Position numbers and translations under genes: made by a program. Positions 1-5,050 of a stretch of 5,050 nt of DNA are shown here, piece by piece (position 1 is the first letter of the stretch; the number at the start of each line of letters is the position of its first letter). The DNA is taken from assembly GCA_020434465.1 (NCBI GenBank), contig JAGRAS010000151.1, positions 1 to 5,050 of the forward strand. The letters are read 5' to 3'. A model generated the notes under the pieces. It searched no databases. It was given only the letters and a program-made list of their open reading frames with translations, and was not told the origin of the DNA. Origin of the DNA: Bdellovibrionales bacterium. Its GTDB lineage: Bacteria > Bdellovibrionota > UBA2361 > JAGRAS01.

Positions 1-1
1 G

Positions 2-958
2 TGGTGTGAGTTTTTAGGTGTTAGCCCTGGAACTACTGAAGCGGCAACAAAAGTTAAAGCCGCAAGTGAATTAGAAGCTTTAGCATACCGAAAATGGCTA
101 GAAACTAAACCTGGGCAGTCACCAAGAATCTTTAGAAAAAATAAACCTAGCCGCAGTAAGCAAATTGCAAAAAGAAAAACGGCATCTGCTGCTAAAGATG
201 GGACGCAAAGCACACTAACTAACTCCACAATTAGAAAGAAAATAGCAGTTCTCAGAAGAATTTATCGCCTTCTAGAATCTTGCAATCTCTCAGATAACGG
301 AAATCCATTTGCAACTGATAAAATACCACCGCCATCTGCTTTGTCCGGGCAAAAGCGGCCAACGGAAATGATTTCTTTTGAAAAAGTCATGGAACTAATC
401 AGTTTGCCTGATGATTCTACCCCTAAAGGCCTTAGAGATAAGTGTATTTTAGCAGTCCTTTTTGGAGGTGGATTAAGAAGGAGCGAACTTGTAAATTTAC
501 GCTTAGCTGACCTTAAAAAAACCCCTAGTGGTACAAGCTTTTTAAGACTTAGGAGTACTAAAGCTAAAACAGACGCTGATCAGGCCTTACCTAATTGGGC
601 TGCAGACTTAATTTGGAAGCTCTATCAATCAAGAAAATCTCAAGATGCAAAAGACGGAGATTTCTTATTTATTAGTTATCGTGGAAAAGGAGGTTTAACA
701 CCCACAAGCTACAAATTATCTGATAATGGACTATATAGGCTATTTAAAAATTATTGTTCAATTGCAGGAATCAAAGAATTTGTTAGCCCACACTCTGCTC
801 GGGCAACGGCGATAACTAAATTACTTGCAGATGGTATTTCACATAGAAAAGTTCAAGAATTTTCTAGGCATGCAAGTATTCAAATGGTTGAAAACTATGA
901 TAAACGACGCCTAACAGTTGAAGATAGCCCAGCTCAATTATTAGATTATAAAGATTAA
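2..958 (+). CDS. Tyrosine recombinase / phage-type integrase, 5' end missing
   Basis: Cuts and rejoins DNA through a tyrosine-DNA intermediate. The frame is open from base 2, so 318 residues are visible and the true start lies to the left; the TTG at 341 is an internal leucine codon. Numbering from base 2, residues about 22-40 and 75-103 look like helices of the core-binding (SAM-like) domain, ending in the usual NPF. The catalytic domain follows at about 125-305. It has Arg159 (in GGGLRRSEL), a Lys at 187 or 189 in the beta-hairpin, His264 and Arg267 (PHSAR), His290 (SRHAS) and the nucleophile Tyr299 (ENYDKR), so it looks active. Residues about 41-65 form a strongly basic insert with about ten Lys/Arg. 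The gene ends in TAA, 6 bp from the convergent epimerase gene. Family assignment is firm. Whether it is a Xer-like housekeeping enzyme or the integrase of an element cannot be decided without the N-terminus and an att site. Confidence 0.93.
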   Translation, partial: WCEFLGVSPGTTEAATKVKAASELEALAYRKWLETKPGQSPRIFRKNKPSRSKQIAKRKTASAAKDGTQSTLTNSTIRKKIAVLRRIYRLLESCNLSDNGNPFATDKIPPPSALSGQKRPTEMISFEKVMELISLPDDSTPKGLRDKCILAVLFGGGLRRSELVNLRLADLKKTPSGTSFLRLRSTKAKTDADQALPNWAADLIWKLYQSRKSQDAKDGDFLFISYRGKGGLTPTSYKLSDNGLYRLFKNYCSIAGIKEFVSPHSARATAITKLLADGISHRKVQEFSRHASIQMVENYDKRRLTVEDSPAQLLDYKD

Positions 959-964
959 TTTTTG

Positions 965-1981
965 CTAGGCAGTGTAAGCATTCACTGTTTCTATAATACC
1001 AGTTGCAACATCAACAACTGGCAAATAAGAAATTAGAGATTTTGCATCACTTATATCAGCTAATGAATGTCTAACATCTCCAGATCTAAAGTCTAGATAT
1101 TTTGGTGGTAAAATTTCGACTTTAAAACTGTTTTTAACTGCTTCAGCAAGTATTGAATGAAGTTTATTTAAACTTGTATTATCGCCACAAGCGATGTTTA
1201 AGGGATAAAACTTCTTAGGTTCTAATTCTGTAACTGCCGCTAAGATATTTGCTTGGATAACATTATCAATATAACAGAAATCTCTGCTAGTTTCTCCGTC
1301 ACCGTAAATTTCACATTCCTGCTCATTAATTAATGCCTTAATCCAACGTGGAATAACCGCTGCATATGGCCCAGCAGGATCTTGACGTCTTCCAAAAACA
1401 TTAAAATATCTTAAGCCAACTATAGACATCTCAAACATTCTAGAGAAATTCGTAGCGTAAAGCTCATTCACAGCTTTTGTTATTGCATATGGTGATAGCG
1501 GGCATCCCTCTTCCCCCTCTTTTTTCGGTAATTTATCAGAGTCGCCGTAAACAGAACTAGATGAGGCAAATACTAGCTTTTTTGCTCCCGCTTCTCTACA
1601 TGCCTGAAGTATTGAAAGTGTCCCGCTTATATTTGCGTAATTAGAAGCTAGTGGATCTTTTAAGGATCTTGGAACAGAACCTAAAGCTGCTTGGTGTAGG
1701 ATATAGTCAGCTTTTTTTATATTTTCAAAACAAAGCCTATAGTCGTTAATATCACCCTCAAAAAAAGAAAATTCACTTTTGTTTTCTGCACCAGCAAGGC
1801 TTTTTAATAAATTTACATTTTCTAATTTACCAGTACTTAAGTTATCTATTCCAATTACACGTTGACTTGTCTTAAGCAGAAATTCAGCTAAATTTGAACC
1901 AATAAATCCAGCTACTCCAGTAATTAACCAGGTTTTTGGTGCTCTGATTAATTGCTGAACGTGACTATCCCAACTAGTCAT
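965..1981 (-). CDS. wbpP: UDP-N-acetylhexosamine 4-epimerase (WbpP/TviC type)
   Basis: Cytoplasmic extended-SDR enzyme that interconverts UDP-GlcNAc and UDP-GalNAc, or the corresponding uronic acids, for O-antigen or capsule synthesis. The 338 residues match the usual length of about 340. Visible motifs are the NAD-binding GVAGFIG (22-28), HQAALGSVPRS (96-106), the Ser cluster 140-143 before VYG, catalytic Tyr165 and Lys169 (YAITK), RYFNVFGRRQDP (191-202), GDGETSRDFCYI (227-238) and GDVRHSLADI (301-310). From memory these blocks closely resemble Pseudomonas WbpP, including a Ser at 306 in the active-site region tied to N-acetyl substrate preference. It is the second gene of an operon. Its ATG directly abuts the TAA of the dehydrogenase, and a GGAG at 1989-1992 lies 7 nt before the start, inside the last codons of that gene, so translational coupling is likely. 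The stop is TAG. Choice of substrate (acetyl-hexosamine or uronic acid) cannot be read from sequence. Confidence 0.94.
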   Translation of the reverse strand: MTSWDSHVQQLIRAPKTWLITGVAGFIGSNLAEFLLKTSQRVIGIDNLSTGKLENVNLLKSLAGAENKSEFSFFEGDINDYRLCFENIKKADYILHQAALGSVPRSLKDPLASNYANISGTLSILQACREAGAKKLVFASSSSVYGDSDKLPKKEGEEGCPLSPYAITKAVNELYATNFSRMFEMSIVGLRYFNVFGRRQDPAGPYAAVIPRWIKALINEQECEIYGDGETSRDFCYIDNVIQANILAAVTELEPKKFYPLNIACGDNTSLNKLHSILAEAVKNSFKVEILPPKYLDFRSGDVRHSLADISDAKSLISYLPVVDVATGIIETVNAYTA

Positions 1982-3271
1982 TTAGAGACTCCAGTAAATG
2001 ATGTCTTTTTCCATATCTTGGACTTTAAAAATCGACTTAACATCAACAAAGACAGATCCTGGGTTTAACATCTCCATAAATCTTTCTATTCCCATATCTT
2101 GGTATTCCTGGTGTGCAACAGCTAGAATTAAACAATCAAGTTGATTAAATGAATCTAAGTCCGCAAGTTTAATACCATATTCATGATTTACTTCGTCTTT
2201 GCAGGCAGAAGGATCATGCACTAAAGGATCTATACCAAACTCTCTAAGTTCTTTGATAATGTCTGGAACGCGACTATTTCTTGTATCAGTTACATTCTCC
2301 TTAAAAGTAACACCTAAGACACCAACTTTAGATCCCTTCACTGGGCGATTAGAGTTAATTAATAGTTTAACACTTTGCCTAGCAACATACTTACCCATCT
2401 CATCATTTATTTTCCGTCCTGCTAAAATTACCTGAGGATGATAGCCAAGCTGTTCGGCTTTAGTTGTTAAATAATATGGATCTACTCCTATACAATGACC
2501 ACCTACTAAGCCTGGATAGAATTTTAAAAAATTCCACTTTGTGCCAGCAGCTTCAATTACATCACTAGTTTTGATTCCAATTAGATTAAAAATGACAGAC
2601 AGCTCATTCATTAAAGCGATATTTAAATCACGTTGAGTATTTTCAATTACCTTAGCAGCCTCAGCGGTTTTAATATCTGCAGCTAAATAAACTCCAGCTT
2701 CTATAATGCTTGAGTATACATCAGATACTAACTTAGCAGTTTCTTTATTCTGTCCAGATACAATTTTAGTGATTCTCTCTAATGTATGATGCTTATCTCC
2801 TGGATTAATTCGTTCAGGTGAATAGCCAAGAAAAAAATCAACTCCGCATTTTAAACCAGATATCTCTGAAAGTATTGGCCCGCAAATCTCTTCAGTAACA
2901 CCTGGATATACAGTAGATTCAAATACTACTACATCATTTTTTTTAAGAGCGGCTCCAACTGTTTTACAAGCAGAAATTACAGGATTTAAATCCGGTCGAT
3001 TATATACATCAACAGGTGTAGGTACTCCAACTATATAGAAATTACTAAGCTTCAGATCGCTTGCGTCAGCAGTAAAGTGTAAAGTAGAACTTTTAATTTC
3101 TGACTCAAGCCCTTCGTCAGTTGGATCAATTCCTTTTTTTAACTTCTCAATTTTTTTTGTATCTATATCGAAACCAACAGTGGCTTCAAATTTTCTTGCA
3201 AAAGCAAGTGCTAGTGGGATCCCAACATAGCCCAATCCTATTACAGCGACTCTGACTTCAGACAAACTCAT
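1982..3271 (-). CDS. wbpO: UDP-N-acetylhexosamine 6-dehydrogenase (WbpO/TviB type)
   Basis: NAD-dependent oxidation of C6 of UDP-GalNAc (WbpO activity) or UDP-GlcNAc (TviB activity) to the uronic acid, in the cytoplasm. In 429 residues the three UDP-glucose/GDP-mannose dehydrogenase domains are visible. The N-terminal Rossmann fold has GLGYVG (12-17), VPTPV (83-87) and ESTVYPG (118-124). The central domain has SPER (151-154), catalytic Lys207 and Asn211 (AKVIEN) and the catalytic cysteine Cys260 in GGHCIGVDPYY. The C-terminal UDP-binding domain has TFKEN and DTRNSR (322-334). The PGLVGGHCIGVDPYYLT block is characteristic of the WbpO/TviB group rather than Ugd. I start it at the ATG at 3271, which has GGAG six bases upstream and leads directly into the nucleotide-binding strand. 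A TTG at 3292 would add seven residues but has no better support. It is the first gene of the operon; together with the epimerase it should yield UDP-GalNAcA. Confidence 0.94.
   Translation of the reverse strand: MSLSEVRVAVIGLGYVGIPLALAFARKFEATVGFDIDTKKIEKLKKGIDPTDEGLESEIKSSTLHFTADASDLKLSNFYIVGVPTPVDVYNRPDLNPVISACKTVGAALKKNDVVVFESTVYPGVTEEICGPILSEISGLKCGVDFFLGYSPERINPGDKHHTLERITKIVSGQNKETAKLVSDVYSSIIEAGVYLAADIKTAEAAKVIENTQRDLNIALMNELSVIFNLIGIKTSDVIEAAGTKWNFLKFYPGLVGGHCIGVDPYYLTTKAEQLGYHPQVILAGRKINDEMGKYVARQSVKLLINSNRPVKGSKVGVLGVTFKENVTDTRNSRVPDIIKELREFGIDPLVHDPSACKDEVNHEYGIKLADLDSFNQLDCLILAVAHQEYQDMGIERFMEMLNPGSVFVDVKSIFKVQDMEKDIIYWSL
1989..1992 (-). promoter_or_regulatory. Ribosome binding site of the epimerase gene
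   Basis: GGAG on the minus strand, 7 nt before the epimerase ATG. It lies within the final Trp-Ser codons of the dehydrogenase gene. With the abutting TAA-ATG junction it supports re-initiation or coupled translation of the two enzymes. Confidence 0.75.
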
Positions 3272-3277
3272 TAAAAA

Positions 3278-3281
3278 CTCC
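3278..3281 (-). promoter_or_regulatory. Ribosome binding site that sets the dehydrogenase start
   Basis: GGAG on the minus strand with a six-base spacer (TTTTTA) to the ATG at 3271. It lies downstream of the alternative TTG at 3290-3292, so it favours the shorter, 429-residue protein. Confidence 0.8.
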
Positions 3282-3304
3282 GCTTGAAACAATTTGAGTG
3301 TGAG

Positions 3305-3332
3305 ATTACAACCCTTAGAAGAATATTGCCAA
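3305..3332 (-). promoter_or_regulatory. Sigma70-type promoter of the dehydrogenase-epimerase operon
   Basis: On the minus strand, a -35 box TTGGCA (complement of 3327-3332, 5 of 6 consensus) and a -10 box TGTAAT (complement of 3305-3310, 5 of 6) are separated by 16 bp. Transcription would start near 3298. That gives a leader of about 27 nt containing the GGAG ribosome binding site, a consistent arrangement. No start site data are available from sequence alone. Confidence 0.6.
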
Positions 3333-3346
3333 TCTGCAAATTTGAA

Positions 3347-3377
3347 CCTAATCGGCTAGGTATTAGCTTGGCTAATA
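3347..3377. promoter_or_regulatory. Palindrome cluster, possible operator
   Basis: Two abutting inverted repeats lie 15 bp upstream of the -35 box of the sugar operon. The first is CCTA-N6-TAGG (3347-3360); the second is TATTAGC-TTG-GCTAATA (3361-3377), with perfect 7-bp arms. A further ATTAGC half-site occurs at 3425-3430, 63 bp (about six helical turns) from the first half-site. Position and symmetry fit a regulator binding site, but short palindromes are common in AT-rich intergenic DNA. No regulator gene is in the window. Confidence 0.3.
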
Positions 3378-3416
3378 TATTGTTATTACTGCTTTTTTGT
3401 AAAAAATAGTGATGCA

Positions 3417-3446
3417 TCGACGAAATTAGCAAATAACAAGTATAAT
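3417..3446 (+). promoter_or_regulatory. Promoter of the small membrane-protein gene
   Basis: A perfect -10 box TATAAT sits at 3441-3446, with a weak -35 candidate TCGACG at 3417-3422 (4 of 6, 18-bp spacer). Transcription is expected at about 3452-3454, which is the ATG itself (3453), so the message could be leaderless. No Shine-Dalgarno sequence lies in front of that ATG. Confidence 0.5.
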
Positions 3447-3452
3447 TAAACA

Positions 3453-3665
3453 ATGCACAATCCATTTGAAGAAATTACACATTATATAAAAATTTTAATT
3501 CTGTTTTTTTTCTTAGTAGCATTTATTAAAGTCTGCTTACATTTTTTTGGAATACAAATTCAGATTCCACTTATAGATGGATTTGTAAACATAATTGTTA
3601 ATTTCATTTTGGTGATTGGCAATACTGCAACAGATGTATTTAGGCAACTTTTAAATCTTATTTAG
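3453..3665 (+). CDS. Hypothetical small membrane protein, 70 residues
   Basis: I do not recognise a family. The protein has a short polar N-terminus (residues 1-11, with two adjacent Glu), a strongly hydrophobic stretch at about 12-33 (rich in Ile, Leu and Phe) and a second at about 38-58 (Ile, Val and Phe rich), ending in a short amphipathic tail. A two-pass inner-membrane protein is the natural reading. Support for it being real: a consensus -10 box just upstream, ATG start and TAG stop, codon usage like its neighbours, and a fit between flanking genes. Against: its length, no ribosome binding site, and a composition that AT-rich non-coding DNA can mimic. Its last 8 bp overlap the end of the convergent DUF21/CBS gene. 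Holin-like or toxin-like roles are possible by size alone, with no motif to support them. Confidence 0.5.
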   Translation: MHNPFEEITHYIKILILFFFLVAFIKVCLHFFGIQIQIPLIDGFVNIIVNFILVIGNTATDVFRQLLNLI

Positions 3666-4701
3666 AGCTCTTTCTGTTTCTTACTACTCTTAGAATTTTT
3701 GCAAAAGTCCTTAAATCAGAAACAGCATCATATTCATCAATAATTTCTTTTCCTACAACCTCTTCAAGAATATCCTCTAAAGTTATTATTCCAGCTAAGC
3801 CTCCATGTTCATCAACAACAGCGCAAATCTGCTCTTTTTTTTCAAACATTTCCAATAACAAAGTATCAGCGCTCATTAGCTCAGGCACAGTGTGCAAAGG
3901 TCTGGATAAATCCTTAAGTTTAATTTCAACACTATCACTTAATAGCTCACGATAAATATCCCGTTGAGTAACATATGCATTTAAATGATCTGGTTCAGAA
4001 CTGTTAAATAAAGGAATTCGTGAAAAATTCCAGTTTGCGATTTCTTCTTTTAACTCTGAGATCTGAGTTTCTTCATCAAGCCGAAAAACCACGACTCTAG
4101 GTGTCAAAATATCTCTTACAAGTAATTTATCTAAACCAATGACATTTGAAATTACAGAACCTTCCAACCTATCCAAACTCCCCTCTTCAGTACCTATTGC
4201 TGCCAGGCTGAGCATTTCTTCATGAGAGACTGAGGGCTCTCCTGTTTCCCTTCTAATAAACTTTGAAAGCCATTGAGAAATACATATAAAAGGCTTTAGT
4301 AGGAGAATTAAAATACTAAGGGGATACGCAATATAGCCTGCAACTTGCTTACTATAAATAACACCAATTGTTTTCGGTAAAATTTCGCTTAAATATAAAA
4401 TCGTAAGCGTAAATGCCGCTGAGAAAAACGCTAAGTACTTTGATCCAAAAACAACCCCTGCAGCCCAGCCGGCAATTGAAGCTCCAAACGTATTCGACAA
4501 GGTATTTAAAATTAGAATTGCAGCAACAGGCGCTGCCATATCTTCTTTAAATCGCAGTAAGAGCCTACCAGACTTACTACCATTTTCAGCAAGCGACTTT
4601 GCATGGGCAATTGGTACAGCATATAATGCAGCTTCCATTAATGAGCAAAACGCTGAAATAAACACCGAGCCTAAAACGGCAATTATGAAAACTGATAGCA
4701 T
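3658..4701 (-). CDS. DUF21/CBS-pair membrane protein (CNNM/CorC-like, short form)
   Basis: Inner-membrane protein of the CNNM/CorC superfamily, members of which are linked to magnesium or other divalent cation transport; the name haemolysin for this family is historical. The N-terminal DUF21 domain (about 1-150) has hydrophobic segments at about 3-23, 56-85, 89-105 and 120-142, the conserved LNTLSN (65-70) and SEILPK (105-110). A cytosolic CBS pair follows: CBS1 about 195-250, opening with VRDILTPR, and CBS2 about 265-318, with DEHGGLAGIITLEDILEEVVG. The chain ends at residue 347, shortly after IIDEYD, so the C-terminal CorC_HlyC domain of longer homologues (over 400 residues) is absent. The tail looks natural and other short members are known, so I read it as complete rather than truncated. 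The ATG at 4701 leads straight into the first membrane segment, with no clear Shine-Dalgarno sequence. Ion specificity is not deducible. Confidence 0.9.
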   Translation of the reverse strand: MLSVFIIAVLGSVFISAFCSLMEAALYAVPIAHAKSLAENGSKSGRLLLRFKEDMAAPVAAILILNTLSNTFGASIAGWAAGVVFGSKYLAFFSAAFTLTILYLSEILPKTIGVIYSKQVAGYIAYPLSILILLLKPFICISQWLSKFIRRETGEPSVSHEEMLSLAAIGTEEGSLDRLEGSVISNVIGLDKLLVRDILTPRVVVFRLDEETQISELKEEIANWNFSRIPLFNSSEPDHLNAYVTQRDIYRELLSDSVEIKLKDLSRPLHTVPELMSADTLLLEMFEKKEQICAVVDEHGGLAGIITLEDILEEVVGKEIIDEYDAVSDLRTFAKILRVVRNRKSSK

Positions 4702-4722
4702 TTATGTTTGTAAACTTGTAAA

Positions 4723-4751
4723 AGTATCACGTGCTGAAAAATAAATTACAA
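4723..4751 (-). promoter_or_regulatory. Possible promoter of the DUF21/CBS gene
   Basis: On the minus strand TTGTAA (complement of 4746-4751, 4 of 6) and GATACT (complement of 4723-4728, 4 of 6) are spaced by exactly 17 bp. Transcription would begin near 4716, leaving a leader of about 15 nt. The boxes are weak, but position and spacing are right. Confidence 0.35.
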
Positions 4752-4779
4752 ATATAGTATTTTTTATCTTTTTTGCGCC

Positions 4780-4788
4780 TGATATAAT
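4780..4788 (+). promoter_or_regulatory. Extended -10 promoter of the M50-like gene
   Basis: A perfect extended -10 element, TGATATAAT (TGn followed by TATAAT at 4783-4788). No good -35 box is seen, only T-rich sequence around 4760-4770, which extended -10 promoters tolerate. Transcription is expected near 4795, five bases before the ATG at 4800, so the message would be nearly leaderless. No ribosome binding site is present. Confidence 0.55.
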
Positions 4789-4799
4789 CATTAAAGCAT

Positions 4800-5050
4800 A
4801 TGAACCAATCGAATAAATTGCAAGCAGCAAAATTAGAGCACCGTTTCTCATTTAGAGTGAGCAAACTGGCTAATATACCTTTATTTATTCACTCTAGTTT
4901 CTTTGCTCTTTTAGCAGTTCCATTTCTGCCTTGTTTGGAAGTCAAGCTTTTCAATTTCCCCTTTCTATTTCCTTTGATTATATTTGCTTGTGCCTTTTTT
5001 CACGGCCTTGCAAAGTTCCTATACTTTACTAATTTAAAAATAAACTTTTC
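4800..5050 (+). CDS. Site-2-protease-like (M50) membrane protein, N-terminal part
   Basis: The gene runs off the right edge after 83 complete codons. After a charged N-terminus (1-22) comes IPLFIHSSFF (26-35), which resembles the entry to the first membrane helix of M50 site-2 proteases (GIP.YIH.SF). Hydrophobic segments lie at about 33-46 and 54-67. At 68-72 the sequence reads HGLAK, followed by FLYFTNLKI, which aligns with the family HELGH and the following ARxxGI region. In active enzymes the Glu is catalytic and both His bind zinc; here Glu is Gly and the second His is Lys. If the assignment is right, this is a proteolytically inactive homologue. Three codons differ from what HELGH would need, so a single sequencing error does not explain it. 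ATG 4800 is chosen because it follows a consensus extended -10 element; there is no Shine-Dalgarno sequence. The family call rests on 83 residues and is moderate; an unrelated membrane protein is possible. Confidence 0.6.
   Translation, partial: MNQSNKLQAAKLEHRFSFRVSKLANIPLFIHSSFFALLAVPFLPCLEVKLFNFPFLFPLIIFACAFFHGLAKFLYFTNLKINF

Noticed and set aside
341..958. Recombinase gene beginning at the TTG at 341
   Set aside because: The frame is open back to base 2 and encodes the core-binding helices and the NPF turn expected just before the catalytic domain. No ribosome binding site precedes 341. It is an internal Leu codon.
970..987. Intrinsic terminator for the recombinase gene
   Set aside because: The stem is only 5 bp and is followed by TTTCT rather than a proper T-run, inside epimerase coding sequence. 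Kept only as a low-interest observation.
2199..2435. 78-residue open frame on the plus strand
   Set aside because: It lies wholly antisense inside the conserved C-terminal domain of the dehydrogenase, has no recognisable features and is a chance frame.
3272..3292. Seven-residue N-terminal extension of the dehydrogenase from a TTG at 3292
   Set aside because: The ATG at 3271 has GGAG at ideal spacing and places the first residues right before the nucleotide-binding strand. The extension region lies in the leader.
3271..3465. 64-residue open frame on the minus strand
   Set aside because: It covers the promoter, palindromes and ribosome binding site of the sugar operon and overlaps the small plus-strand gene start. 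Its translation shows no family features and its end overlaps the dehydrogenase start.
1..5050. att site, tRNA, CRISPR array or insertion sequence ends
   Set aside because: The presence of an integrase prompted a search by eye. I found no tRNA cloverleaf, no regularly spaced repeats, no long direct repeats and no transposase frame. Integrase att sites may lie to the left, outside the window.

Overview
AT-rich bacterial DNA, apparently from the chromosome of a Gram-negative organism. The evidence is a dehydrogenase/epimerase pair of the kind that makes UDP-N-acetylgalactosaminuronic acid for surface polysaccharides, plus GGAG-type ribosome binding sites. I cannot assign a phylum from this window. 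Five genes are confident or likely and one is a tentative small gene. Two run off the ends: the recombinase at the left and an M50-like membrane protein at the right.

Layout. Positions 2-958 (+) hold the C-terminal 318 residues of a tyrosine recombinase with a full catalytic set. The reading frame is open to the left edge, so the gene begins outside the window. Six bases later and tail to tail comes a two-gene operon on the minus strand: a WbpO/TviB-type UDP-HexNAc 6-dehydrogenase (1982-3271), followed without any gap (TAA then ATG) by a WbpP/TviC-type UDP-HexNAc 4-epimerase (965-1981). Each has a GGAG ribosome binding site. A good promoter (TTGGCA, 16 bp, TGTAAT) lies just upstream of the dehydrogenase, and a cluster of short palindromes lies upstream of that promoter. 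Divergently, at 3453-3665 (+), is a probable 70-residue membrane protein. Its stop overlaps by 8 bp the end of a convergent DUF21/CBS-pair (CNNM/CorC-like) membrane protein (3658-4701, -). A 98-bp divergent promoter region then leads to the start of a membrane protein (4800-5050+, +). Its N-terminus resembles site-2 metalloproteases of family M50 but carries HGLAK where the zinc-binding HExxH is expected.

How the genes work together. Only the dehydrogenase and epimerase clearly form one pathway: UDP-GlcNAc to UDP-GalNAcA, with the two steps in either order. The recombinase may mean that this region is or was part of a mobile island, but no tRNA, att site or direct repeat is visible to prove it. 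The three membrane-protein genes at the right show no evident functional link to the sugar operon.

No long gene-free stretch exists. The two intergenic regions (3272-3452 and 4702-4799) hold promoters and palindromes. No tRNA, rRNA, CRISPR array, insertion sequence or convincing intrinsic terminator was seen. I do not see a clear new multi-gene system. The points most worth a second look are the apparently protease-dead M50 homologue, the near-leaderless promoters of the two plus-strand membrane-protein genes, the lysine/arginine-rich insert in the recombinase, and the palindrome cluster at the sugar operon promoter.
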